Below the pieces are notes generated by a model. It saw nothing but the letters and a program-made list of their open reading frames with translations, did not search any database and was not told where the DNA came from. A stretch of 64,000 nucleotides of DNA, taken from contig CM019824.1 in assembly GCA_009763385.1 (NCBI GenBank), positions 112,672,660-112,736,659 of the forward strand, given 5' to 3'. This document shows, one piece after another, positions 21,973 to 32,315 of this stretch. The stretch's first letter is position 1. Every line of letters starts with the position of its first letter. Source of the DNA: Coix lacryma-jobi var. lacryma-jobi. Lineage: Eukaryota; Streptophyta; Magnoliopsida; Poales; Poaceae. Both the position numbers and the translations under genes were made by a program.

Positions 21973-23421
21973 TTAGGATTCATTTATTATTTCAAAAGAT
22001 GCTTCCTTAATTTCTTCCATAGGATCTGGCTCGGGACAAGATTCATTCTCAGCATTTAGAGAGTGAGTGATAGGTATGGTTCCTTTAAGATTTTTCCCAA
22101 GATGAAAGTTTAAGATCCCTAATTGTCCTTCATGAATGAGTTGCTTAAGTGGTTGGCCTATCAGCAGATTAAACTCTTTAATATCAAAAATATAGAAGCT
22201 TAAGTGAAGTGGAGTGTTATCTACTGTGACAGGCAGGACATACATGATTCCTGAACTAGGAATAACATGTCCTGAAGGGGTTTTCAATAATTTAGCTATT
22301 GGGGTAAGTGGCATTTGTTTTAATAAATTTTGAGCAAAGGTTTCAGACATAATGTTGATTCCCACAACAGGATTATAGAAAGCTTCGAAGGGTTGTTGAT
22401 GGATTTGACATTGAATGTGTGTAGAAGGTGAATTTAAGCGGATTGTATCAGTGGAAAGTTCTGATTCTTCTAACCATTCATGACTTATTACAGAGATTAG
22501 TTTCTTCGTAGTCTCTTTTAGGAAAACCTTATCAGTAAGTTCTTCTAAAGATGATTTTTGATTTTGTGGTTTCCTAATTGTGTGATATTTCGCGGTATTA
22601 CCAAATTCGGTAAAGTATTCATCCTCGAAATCAAAGGTGTCTCCTAAGATTGAGGTTTCCCTCTCACTAGGAATTAAAGCTGAGGTTTGTTTATGATTAA
22701 GAATAGATATAGGATCAGCTTCGAGATTTACTTCTAGTGGTTCTTGTGGTTTAGCTTCAGGAGTAGGAGTGATTTGAGATAAGTTTTGCAACATTTCCCT
22801 TGCCTTGGAGGTTGGGGTATGTAGGAATGATCCATTTGAAGCTAAGTTAAGGTAATTAGAAGTTTTTCTATTCAGACCATTATAAAAGTGTTGAAGCAAG
22901 ACAGGGTCTGGAATAGATAGGGCTGGACCAGAGCGGACAAGATTATTGAATTTTTCCCAGGCTGCAATTAGAGACTCATTATCCTCTTGGATGAAGGACA
23001 AAATCTCTAAGCGAAGACAAATAATTTTGGAGATAGGGAAGTATTCTAAGCAAAAGCTAGAGCAGAGTTCTTTCCAATCCCCATTTTTACTTGGTGCAGT
23101 TTGAAGGTACCATGTTTTGGCTCTTCCCTCTAAGGAAAATGGAAAAAGTTTCCATCTAAGGGTTTCGTCAGACATGCCTGCGATATGTAGGCACACACAG
23201 GTTTGTTCAAACTCATTTAAATGAATATGTGGGTTTTCGTCTTCTAAGCCAGAAAAAATTTGATTCTTAACCATCTCTATCAAACATGGGCGTAGCTCGT
23301 AGTTGTCTGAAAGGATAGGCTTAGCAGATTTGGGCAACTCTAAGTCTACGACAGTGTGATAGGTATACTGGTTCCGTGGAATGGAATTCGTGGAGCTAGT
23401 GGTTGGCTCTGAGAAATCCAT
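21973..23421 (-). pseudogene. gag: Gypsy-D gag and protease-like region, ended by an in-frame TAA
   Basis: The ATG at 23421 starts a 482-codon frame. The N-terminal gag domain has the retrotrans_gag pattern (WKLFPFSLEGRAKTWYLQ; later ESLIAAWEKFNNLV) typical of Athila/Tat. The C-terminal third resembles the protease-like region (VGINIMSETFAQ; FDIKEFNLLIGQPLKQL). The expected D-S/T-G catalytic triad is not visible: the aligned place reads FYNPVVGIN. No CCHC knuckle was found. TAA at 21973-21975 separates it from RT in the same frame. This may be a decayed stop or a regulated gag/pol boundary; the other two nonsense codons favour decay. Confidence 0.88.
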
Positions 23422-23540
23422 TGTGAAAAGAATATAAACGATAAAAGCAAAGGCAAAATATAAAGTAAAGTATAAAGGTAAAAGATAAAGTATAAAAGTA
23501 TAATACAAGGTTATACTCAAGACGTAAAATGATCTACCGT

Positions 23541-23558
23541 TCCCCGGCAACGGCGCCA
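23541..23558 (-). other. Primer-binding site of Gypsy-D (tRNA-Asp type)
   Basis: On the minus strand TGGCGCCGTTGCCGGGGA lies 8 bases inside the 5' LTR. It is the site typical of Athila/Tat elements, thought to pair with an aspartate tRNA. The same sequence occurs in Gypsy-E at 36218-36235. Confidence 0.85.
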
Positions 23559-23566
23559 GAAATGCT

Positions 23567-24818
23567 TGTTGGTATAAATTAATGCACACTCTACTTTATC
23601 CGCAAGCGCACAGATAAAATCTACCGATGTAGCACTTCATCGGAGTAACCCATTTTTAATATCGAACCCAAATGAACGAATAGCGATGAGTCTCAAGTGT
23701 ATAACCCCTGAGTAACTAACAAGGATGGAGAAGCTAAAAGTGTAGAGGGGATCACTAAGGTTATCTAAATCCAACTTAAGAGTGATATGTTTATTATTCT
23801 TAATGGGGAAGTTGCCATAAAAGGTCACAACAGAGTATGATTCTTTTATGCAAATGTATAATCCTACCGAGCCTACACACGGGTAAGTGGACTATAGAAG
23901 AATCAACAAGGCTATAAGAGTCACCCTTGCGAACAACCACTTCTACCGGCGTTATAGGAGGTAAATATGAGCTATCAAGTCTAAGCACCACGCTTATACT
24001 ATCCAACTACTCTAACTCTAGAGCGACTAGAATTAAAGTACTCAAAAGAGAGTCATAAACCTTAAGAACAATAAGAACAATAGCTCAAACTTAAATATAG
24101 ATGTCGATTACCGAAACAATCGTTGAAGCAAGTCGATGAAAAACTTGAATCCACAGGTACAAGATGAAGAAGTTGATCCGACAGGCCGGAGCTTCCTCTT
24201 GATCTCTTCCTCTCTCTCTCTCTCTTCTAGTTCTAAATAAGACTGGGTTCTAATCCTACTAGAGGGGTATCTAGTCTTCTACTTGAAAGCTAACTCCTGA
24301 AGTCTCTTCTAGGGTTTCTAGTTGAAGCGTAGTCTTCTGAAGAGGGACCTTCTGTCTGACCTGGGGCTCAGGGGCCTGTTTATATAGCCCTGAGGGATCA
24401 ACCGTGGCCCTTGGATCAAACCGACTTGAGGTACGGTCGAGATGCATCCTGGAGGTCGGTGGAAGTAGCTTGCAGAAGACGAAAGCGCGGGGCCTCCGTG
24501 GCCGACCGACTGGTGGGCCCTGTGGGACCGGTCGGTCCCACAGGTAAGCCTCCTGTGGTGCCCTTCGTTGTGGTGTTTTCTTACGTCCTCTGGAGTCTTC
24601 TAGAAGTATCCTGACTTGGCGAATGTGTTATCTCCCGTCGGTTTCCTTCTAGGGGAAGGAATCGAGGGCTGTTTCCTGGTTTAGTCCCTGCGGATTCATA
24701 ATTCACCAAAACTCGTGGAATTCATTAGTTTTAATCCCTATACTTAGGTGGAGTATATATATTCATCCATTTTCATGCTTAATTGACCTTTAATAATAAG
24801 AGTTAATTAGTGTCAACA
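23567..24818 (-). repeat. 5' LTR of Gypsy-D (right end on plus strand)
   Basis: This 1252-bp LTR is the promoter copy for the minus-strand element. Its terminal TGTTG/CAACA inverted repeat is intact. A TATA-like run lies at 24380-24386 on the plus strand (TATATAAACA on the minus). It differs from the 3' LTR at about 18 bases and in (TC)n length. Confidence 0.93.
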
Positions 24819-24823
24819 GTTGC

Positions 24824-26944
24824 GTTTTGGAAAACTGCCCAAGGTGAGTTATTTTAGAGTCTTTGGTTGCCACTGTTTTATACTTAAGAAAGGCAACCTA
24901 GACAAATTTGAGTCTCGTTCTTCTGACGGTGTGTTTTTGGGTTATGGCATTCATACTCGTGCATATCGTGTACTTAACCTTGACACTAACCGAGTCATGG
25001 AGACATCCGATGTCACCTTCGACGAGACCATGGTTTGTCCTTCTTCTCGTTTTGAGCGTGTAGGTGATCATGAGGTTGGTGAGCCTCTTTTTGATGACGA
25101 GGATGAGGATGCTGAAGGTATGGATGATCTAGCACCCCCTCCACCTGCTGTGCCGCAAGGAGCGGCTTCTACTATGACTCACGGCCCCAACACTTCTTCC
25201 TGGGGGGCGTGGGATCCGCCAGCCCGAGCGGTACCTTTTGTACCCGGGGAGGCACCAGCTGTTGTTGAGGGGGAGATCACTTCTGCACGGGAGGCGCCAC
25301 GACACATCCAGCGCCAACACCCCCCTCAGCAGATGATCGGCAACATTGGCGAACGTGTCACTCGGTCCATGTCTCAAATCTCTCACTTTGCTCATTCTGC
25401 TTTTGTTGCTGATTTTGAGCCCTGAGATGTTGGACACGCTTTGACGGATCCGGATTGGGTCAATGCCATGCATGAGGAGTTAGAGAACTTTGAGCAAAAT
25501 CGGGTTTGGGTTTTAGTTCCACCTCCTCCAGACTGTAAGCCTATTGGGACAAAATGGGTTTTCAAAAACAAGCAAGGAGAGGATGGCCACGTTGTTAGAA
25601 ACAAGGCCAGGCTTGTAGCAAAGGGCTATAGTTAGAAGGAGGGGATAGACTATGAGGAGACTTTTGCTCCTGTAGCTCGTTTGGAGGCCATTAGGATACT
25701 CTTGGCATTTGCAGCATCCAAAGGTTTCAAACTTTTTCAAATGGATGTCAAGAGTGCCTTCTTAAACGGCTACATGGAAGAAGAGGTTTATGTTGAACAA
25801 CCCCCCGGTTTTGAAAATCCCAAGTTTCCAAACCATGTTTTCAAACTCCACAAAGCTTTATATGGTTTGAAACAAGCCCCTAGAGCCTGGTATAATAGGT
25901 TGAGAACCTTTTTGCAAGCTAAGGGTTTTAAAATGGGATGTGTGGATAAAACGCTCTTTCTCCTCAAGCAAGGCAAAGACACTCTCTTGGTCCAGATTTA
26001 CGTGGATGATATCATTTTCGGTGGTTCTTCTCACGCTTTGGTTGCCAAGTTTGCAGATACTATGAGCAGGGAGTTCAATATGAGTATGATGGGCGAGCTG
26101 ACTTTCTTTCTCGGATTGCAAATTAAGCAATCTCGAGAAGGGACGTTTGTGCACCAGGGCAAGTATACCAAGGACTTGCTGAAGAGATTCGATATGGGTG
26201 AGGCCAAGCCTCTTCCAACACCCATGTCGACCACAACGGCCCTAGATGCGGACAAGGATGGAGAAGCTGTGGACCAGAAGGAGTACCGAAGCATGATCAG
26301 ATCGCTGCTCTACCTGACGGCGACACGCCCGGACATCCAGTTCGCGGTGTGCCTGTGCGCGCTTTTTCAGGCGGTGCCGCGCACTTCTCACCGGCAGGCG
26401 GTGAAGCGCATTTTCAGGTACCTTCGTTTCACACCTGAGTTCGGGATTTGGTATTCAGCTTCCTCCACCCTCTCCCTTTGCGGTTATTCCGATGCCGATT
26501 TTGCTGGTTGTCGCATTGAGCGCAAGTCCACTTCTGGGACTTGCCAATTTATTGGTTCTTCTCTTGTATCGTGGTCTTCTCGCAAGCAGTCTAGTGTCGC
26601 CCAGTCTACCACGGAGGCTGAGTATGTTGCTGCGGCTAGCTGCTGTTCCCAGTTGCTTTGGATGATGGTCACTTTGCGTGATTTTGGTCTGAGCTTTTCT
26701 CGTGTTCCTTTGCTTTGTGATAGCACGAGTGCGATTAGCGTTGCTAAGAACCCCGTGCTTCACTCGAAGACCAAACACATTGATGTGCGCTTTCACTTTT
26801 TTGCGAGACCACTATGAGAAGGGTGATATCGACCTTCGCCATGTCGATACTCATCATCAGTTAGCTGATATTTTCACCAAGCCTTTGGACGAATTAACCT
26901 TTAATTGGTTGAGGGGTGAGCTTGGTGTGTGTTTCCCCTTTTAG
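24824..26944 (+). pseudogene. pol: Copia-B pol, 3' part (integrase end, RT, RNase H)
   Basis: The codons continue exactly from 15386 once Gypsy-D and its duplicated GTTGC are removed. The integrase C-terminal region is followed by a Pro-rich linker, RT ([25 protein letters not shown] at ~26004) and RNase H ([25 protein letters not shown]). It ends at TAG 26942-26944. In-frame TGA near 25423 and TAG near 25635 stand where Copia-A has CGA and CAG. A 1-nt insertion in a T-run near 26797 shifts the last 50 codons. Confidence 0.93.
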
Positions 26945-28159
26945 ATGGGGGAAACATTTTGGATCTTGTATCATAGACTGACAATTTTCTCGTTTGCTTT
27001 TTGCATTTCAGCATACGCTTTTACATTCTGAGCTTCATGTATATAATCTTTAAAATGTAGTTATGCTCTGTTTAGTGTGCTCCGATGCTATATGCTGATG
27101 CTAGTAGCTTATGTTCTTTCTGATCACTAATACATGTTATGAGCTGAGCTATTTTTTGAATGGTGAATCTGCTTAACAAACATAAAACTTGAAAATGTTC
27201 ACCATTGAGATATGCAACTAGCTTGTGTAGGATGTGTTGAACTCACTCGTGCTTTTCATATATGCTAGGTTGCTATGTCTCTAGTTCTGAGTCTGTCACT
27301 TGCTTGGTTTGTTCATATTCTGTCAATAAAATCTGAACCAAGTTTTAAGTGAATTGAAAAGATCGAGATGGGATTGCTTGTCAACACATCACAGTTTCGA
27401 GACTGTTTCTCATTGCACTTTGAGTTAAACTTGAGCTGTGTAGTGTATGACCGAAACTGTTGCTTTAAGCTTCTGATTGCTTCTGCATAGGCTTCGCACA
27501 GTTGAAAAGTTAGGCAATGACAAATTTTCAACCTCTCGCAATCACATGTTGAAATTTTAACTTGTGTAATCTTAACCGCTGCAACTCCGATGAAATTTGG
27601 ATACACAAGACTATGTTTCACTCTATGGCATGATGATTGAACTGTGCTAGGGGTAGTTCACCTTGTATACATGTTTAGCACTTGACTGATTTCCTGTCTA
27701 TACATGTTATGTGCTATTTTGATGGTGAATACCTTTTTGGCTAAAAACTGCTCACTTTGCTCATATGTTCATAATTCATATTTGGTGATCAGTTTGAGCC
27801 TTTGCTAGCTTATATGCATTCTAGTGAGTCGTTGGAGCTATACTGTTTAGAGCATCTTTGCATTTTCTTGACTATATTCCTGGAGCTACTAACTTGCACT
27901 ATGACTCATATGCATTTTGGAAGGGGGAGAACTTCTCTTGTTGGCACATTTGATGGTGCATTTTCCCAGGGGGAGACCTTGCTTGAGACTTATTGTTGCA
28001 TTTTTTACTTGATGGTGCATTTTCAACTAAGGGGGAGAATTTGGACAAATCATGCCTCCCATGTTCAGCTAAGGGGAGAGGAATCGGTTGTCTGCACCAT
28101 GCAAGGGGGAGTTTGCTCGTGATCAATTTTTGAAATTTCCAATTGGTTCGGAGCGCTTT

Positions 28160-28424
28160 GCTAGTCGTGTTGAGCCTTTGCCTCTATCTTGAGGGACTAG
28201 CAGTCGCATCTTTGCTTCAGTTGGTTTCGGGTCTTTCAGTTGATGTCAAGCTTTTCTACTAGTTGTGTTGAGCCTCTGTGCCTCTGTCTTGAGGGACTAG
28301 CATTTTGCTTTGATTTTTCAATTGGTGTCTGCTAGCGGTGTTGAGCCTATTCTACATCTTCTTGAGGGCTAGCTTTGCTTTGCTTGGTTGCGTCGAGCCG
28401 TTCCCCATGTCTTTGGGGACCAAG
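28160..28424 (+). repeat. Palindromic stem-loop group upstream of the polypurine tract (Copia-B)
   Basis: Four units have the same order as in Copia-A: GCTAGT/ACTAGC, CTAGT/ACTAG, GCTAGC/GCTAGC and CTTGGT/ACCAAG. Interiors keep TTGAGCC...CTTGAGGG in the first three, and a CGAGCC form in the last. Confidence 0.78.
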
Positions 28425-28559
28425 TTGTCTTGCTCTTTCCACTTGACCTTCTTCGGCTTTGATATGCTTTTGGGTCATTTGGTCGAGTTCTCTCCTCTCT
28501 TTTCTTCCTTCTTTCTATTTCCATCATGATTTGTGTGTGTAGTTGACAATGCACTCATC

Positions 28560-28569
28560 AAGGGGGAGA
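28560..28569 (+). other. Polypurine tract of Copia-B
   Basis: AAGGGGGAGA lies one base before the 3' LTR, identical to the tracts of Copia-A and Copia-C. Confidence 0.9.
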
Positions 28570-28570
28570 T

Positions 28571-30776
28571 TGCGGATACATGGGTGTATGCCGAGTCTCG
28601 AGTGATGAGTGATTGTCAACGGGTTTGATCGCAGGTTCTTTGGCTTGTGTTGTGCAGGTGTAGAGCACGGATACAGTGATCAGAGGCAAGGTGAAGGTCA
28701 AGTAGAGACGTGCCGTGCCGATGGACCGAGAGCGGCGAAGGGCGGACGTGAGGCTTGGACTGAGGGACCAGTGGCCCGAGGATCAGCTGTGGTGACTGAC
28801 AGCCTGGGACAGCGACGAGCGAAGACTTGCGGGACATGGTGTTGCTCGGGTCGAGGACCTGGGGACACGTGTCGGTGGACGAGGTGCACGGGCGGTGCAT
28901 CCCCTCCACAGCTTCGGTTTGGTGGTTGAGCCACAGAAAAACCACAGAGTGGACGGTTTCCAGGTTTGGGCCTCAAAACCTGGGCGCTGATGGTTTCCGA
29001 GTTTGGCCACAAAACTCGGGCTGAGGACGGTTTCTAGGTTTGGGCCTCAAAACCTGGGCGCTGATGGTTTCCAAGTTTGGCCACAAAACTCGGGCTGAGG
29101 ACGATTTCCAGGTTTGGGCCTCAAAACCTGGGCGCTGATGGTTTCCGAGTTTGGCCACAAAACTCGGGCTGAGGACAATTTTTAGGTTTGGGCCACAAAA
29201 CCTGGGCATGCTGCGGGTTTCTGAGTTTGGGCCACAAAACTCGGGCTGAGGACGGTTTCCAGGTTTGGGCCTCAAAACCTGGGCGCTGGCGGGTTTCCTG
29301 GTTTCGGCCTCAAAACCAGGGGATGGACTTGGAGGCTGGTTTCCCAGTTTGGGCCTCAAAACCGGGGGTTGGCTGTGAAGGCTGGTTTCCCGGTTTGGGC
29401 CACAAAACTAGGGGCAGAGTCCGTGAAAAGGACGCAGAGCGGTGGCGGCACATGGTGGCAATCGGTGAGGTTGCGTCGAGGCAACGCTACCAGTTGTGCG
29501 GGCGTGGCCGTCGGATCACCAGCATCTTCGAGTTGGTCCAGAATAACCCTAGGGTTTAGCTGGTTCGCTCTGTAAGTAGTTAGGGGTAGAGTGGGAATTA
29601 GGAATAGTTAGAATTAGGATAAGTAGGGGGAGACACCCACCTCCCCATCAATCTCAGTCATTTGCTCTTTTGCTTCTAGGGTTTCCTGCTCTCCCACATC
29701 CCTGCTGTAGCGAACTGAGATCCACAGAGAAGAGAACAATACCTCTCTGCCCGTGAGATTTTGAGGAAGTGAGGCCGTAATCTCACTGTTGTAGTGTGTG
29801 GTAGCCACACGGTTGCAAATTCGTGGTTGTGATTCGTGTTTTGTTCTTGTTCTTCGCGGGTTACTTTTCTCCATGATTTTCCCATCGATCAATCTCTTTG
29901 TTCGTTACGTCTTTTGCGATTCCGTTTGAACAAAGATGTTCTAGATCGTGAGGCACTTCTTTCCACCGAAGGAATTCTTCTCTAACCTCACGACCTAGTA
30001 GATCGATCGATTTTTGTTTCAGGTCAAGTTTTTCTCCCTTCCCCCAAATCTCATCGATTCATCGATTTGGAGATAGGTTCGAGCCATGATCTCCTAGGAG
30101 TAGCTCACTATCCTCCTTGTGATTCATCTTTCCAAGTTTGAACCCTAGATGTTTCGTTTTGGGAGAGTTTGAATCAAATCGGTGGACGAACAGTTCACTG
30201 TCGGGGTGACCGGACGCTCGACTCGTGCCGACCGGATGCTAGGTCAGTGAGTCCGGTCGTTGAATGTGATTACTGTGTTCTTTCTGCTTTCGACCGGACG
30301 CACAGTTTCTTTGCGACCGGACGCGTCTCATGCACTGTTCATCAGGTTTTCTTTGACTGACCGGACGCTCTGTACAAATGACCGAACGCTCCCTTCAGTG
30401 AGTCCGGTCAAGAACAAAGAGGTTCCAAACCGGGTTTTGATCAACCGGACGCGTCCGGTGCCTGTTGACCGGACGCTCTAGTGAGTCCGGTCAGTGCTGT
30501 TTCGCGCTGTTTCGTTCGCGTTTCGTTCGATCGTTGATGGATTTGGTTTCCGTCTTTTGCGTTGGGTTTCTAGGGTTGTGTAGTGTCCCGCTGTGCTTCT
30601 CGGAAGCATCCACCCTACATCTAGGGTCATGGACATTTGCAAGCTCTAGGTTTGCTCTTGGGATGATTCTCGGGACAGTGGCAACAAGTTTCCGAAAGGA
30701 AAATTTGAAGCTCCCATTCACCCCCCCCCCCCCCTCCCCCCTCTGGTCGCTTTCTGATTGCACTTTCGGTCCTTCA
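28571..30776 (+). repeat. 3' LTR of Copia-B
   Basis: This 2206-bp LTR starts TGCGGATACA and ends GGTCCTTCA. It is longer than the Copia-A LTR mainly because its palindrome array (28960-29414) has about twelve units, including a fourth stem type CCTGG/CCAGG near 29296. A GACCGGAC-type array lies at 30208-30492 and a long poly-C tract near 30719-30740. The 5 bases after it are GCTTA; the matching upstream copy would lie outside the window. Confidence 0.93.
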
Positions 30777-31116
30777 GCTTAGCCCAGGCGGTGAGGCGGT
30801 GCACGCGGAGGAGGCAGGCGGCAATCTCCCTGCACCCGAGGTAGAGGGCCTCCTGGAGCGGGGTCCACCCGGCGTGGTTCTGCAGAGTGGGGTCTGCTCC
30901 CGCGGTGGCGAGCGCGGAGGCCAGGGTGGGAAGTCGAAGCCGGACCGCGAGATGCAGCACGGTGACCCCGCCCGGGACGTCGCGGCGGCGACGGGGGACG
31001 TGAGACGGGCCTCCCGGGCGGCGTCGGTGGCGCCGCGGCGGTGAGGATGCGGGATGGGTGCGCGAGCGGCGGGAGGCCTGCGAGGATGGCCTGACGAGGA
31101 TGTCGAGCGGCAGATG
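30777..31116 (-). pseudogene. Fragment of a plant ANKRD13-like ankyrin-repeat gene, cut by two transposons
   Basis: The minus strand encodes a recognisable ankyrin segment: LHLAVRLRLPTLASALATAG and DPTLQNHAGWTPLQEAL, then HRLTAWAK. This resembles the N-terminal ankyrin part of plant ankyrin/GPCR-chaperone (ANKRD13-like) proteins. Upstream residues fall in different frames (ILAGLPPLAHPSRILTA, then DAAREARL, then RRDVPGG), so small indels separate them. The coding sequence ends abruptly at the Copia-B LTR on one side and at the MULE-1 target duplication on the other. High GC at third positions fits a grass gene. It may be a disrupted local gene or an older captured fragment. Confidence 0.75.
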
Positions 31117-31125
31117 AATCATTGG

Positions 31126-31242
31126 GAGCCTTTTACCTCTGTGCCATCATAAAAGATGTGGCAACCTACATTCCACTAAAAAGTTCGAATGCACCTTTGT
31201 AACATCGCGTTTATCTTTTTTGACCTAAACATCATTCCGTCC
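31126..31242 (+). repeat. Left terminal inverted repeat of MULE-1
   Basis: About 117 bp pair with 34751-34866 in inverted orientation. The longest identical stretch is around AACATCGCGTTTATCTTTTT. MULE TIRs contain the transposase binding sites and promoters. Confidence 0.92.
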
Positions 31243-31417
31243 AGTTTTGGCTGTAATGGTGTTAAATGACGTAGGGAAATGACTTAGATGCCCTTAGGCT
31301 AGAGAGGCTAAGTGAAGTTTTTTGTTTACTTCTATGCCACTTCGAACACAGTTCCAGGCCTAGTATTTTGGTGCCAAAGGAAGTGGTGTTGGTGCCAACT
31401 TGTCCCTGGCCCCCTGC

Positions 31418-31425
31418 TATAAATA
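31418..31425 (+). promoter_or_regulatory. TATA box of the MULE-1 GRF-finger gene
   Basis: TATAAATA in the context GCTATAAATAGGAGCACCC lies 76 bp upstream of the ATG at 31501, a normal plant core-promoter distance allowing a short 5' leader. Confidence 0.7.
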
Positions 31426-31500
31426 GGAGCACCCACTGCCTTGCTCTCCTCAACCTCTCCTCCATTGCTTGCTCTTCTCAACCTCTCTACTGCCACAACC

Positions 31501-32003
31501 ATGTCTCAAGCTTCTAGCAGCTATGGAGGAGGTAGGGTGAAGCGAGTGTTATGCCCCAACTGTCATGTGCTTGCCAACAGGTTCATCTCCATGACCAGGA
31601 ACAACAACAATCGTGCCTTTCACAAGTGCCCCTATTTTGTAGTTTATGTTTCTTCTTCTCACTCTTTGCTTTGGCTGTTTTTTCTTCCTCTTGTTTGGTG
31701 ACAACCTGTTGATCCTTTGTGTTCTAGATTGGAGGCTGTCAGTATTATCAATGGGAGGATGAGATGGAGGACAGTATAGTGCAGACACCTACAGCCCCTC
31801 CCCTACAGGCACTGCCCCTGTAGGCAGTGGCACCACCTGGTGCTATCCCTACTGCATCGCCTCTGGCCATCATCCAGCAAGGGTCCCAAGCTGCAGTAGT
31901 GGAAAATAGGGTTGACAATAGGGTTCTGCAGCAGCTTAGGTGGATTGAGAAGATGGTCTATGTTTGCATCTTTCTTGCTTTGTATGCTATTATGAAGAAG
32001 TAA
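31501..32003 (+). pseudogene. GRF-type zinc-finger protein with C-terminal membrane anchor, carried by MULE-1
   Basis: Exon 1 is 31501-31638 and exon 2 31728-32003; the 89-bp intron begins GT and ends TTCTAG, and joins the exons in phase. The product starts MSQASSSYGGGRVKRVLCPNC. It carries a GRF-like finger (CPNC, HKCPYF, then GGCQYYQWEDE across the splice), a Pro-rich stretch, a short helix (VLQQLRWIEK) and a hydrophobic tail (MVYVCIFLALYAIMKK) ending at TAA 32001-32003. An in-frame TAG at 31821-31823 (codon 78 of about 137) may be a C-to-T nonsense change, or the real end. GRF fingers bind nucleic acid in other proteins; the role here is unknown. It converges with the transposase, as mudrB does with mudrA in MuDR. 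Confidence 0.65.
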
Positions 32004-32315
32004 GAGTTGGACCTATGTGCGTTTATGTATGTATGGATGGATGGATGAATGTATGATGAATGGTTATCCTTCCTGAATAATATGGTTCATTTCACAAAAT
32101 GCAACAACATATGCCCAGAACCATCATTACTATTTCTTATGACATAATAGTACCATCCTTACTAGTTTTCATCACAAAAGGTGCATGGTTCCAACATTTG
32201 AACCTACATGCATCACACAAAAGCTACCTTAATTGTGTTCATCACAGAGCAAAAGAACATGTCAAAAGTATGGAAAATAACAGTTGTTTTCTAGAACTGC
32301 ATCAATAAAAGCTCC

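Larger units (their letters stand above)
15387..24818 (-). mobile_element. Gypsy-D: Athila/Tat-like Ty3/gypsy element nested in Copia-B pol
   Basis: LTRs at 15387-16644 and 23567-24818 flank a minus-strand element. The target duplication GTTGC is at 15382-15386 and 24819-24823. In the element's own direction come the 5' LTR (23567-24818), a primer site for an Asp-type tRNA (23541-23558), gag-PR, RT-RNase H, INT, an extra ORF, a polypurine tract and the 3' LTR. RT precedes INT, which defines Ty3/gypsy. I count about 18 LTR substitutions (near 1.4%). Three nonsense codons, but no frameshift that I can see, interrupt a 4.4-kb coding frame. Confidence 0.95.
26945..28570 (+). other. 3' non-coding region of Copia-B
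   Basis: It is collinear with 9078-10735 of Copia-A and has no ORF of note. It contains several GGGGGAG tracts (near 27925, 27970, 28031 and 28107) and the palindrome group at 28160-28424. It ends in the polypurine tract AAGGGGGAGA (28560-28569). Confidence 0.85.
1..30776 (+). mobile_element. Copia-B: Sirevirus-type Ty1/copia retrotransposon, 5' LTR outside window, split by two insertions
   Basis: The copy starts just after its primer-binding site at the left edge, with gag ATG at 50. Its parts are gag 50-1098, gag 12739-14308, pol 14314-15386, pol 24824-26944, a 3' non-coding region 26945-28570 and the 3' LTR 28571-30776. Removing Copia-A (TSD GACGT) and Gypsy-D (TSD GTTGC) restores collinearity with Copia-C. 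The domain order PR-INT-RT-RH is that of Ty1/copia. The large gag with coiled coil and the long 3' non-coding region with G-rich tracts point to the Sirevirus/Maximus lineage. Many in-frame TAG/TGA codons make it non-autonomous. Confidence 0.93.

Noticed and set aside
28960..29414. CRISPR-like spacing of short palindromic repeats
   Set aside because: Plant DNA inside an LTR; no cas genes, no unique spacers, and unit sequence changes in the stem itself.
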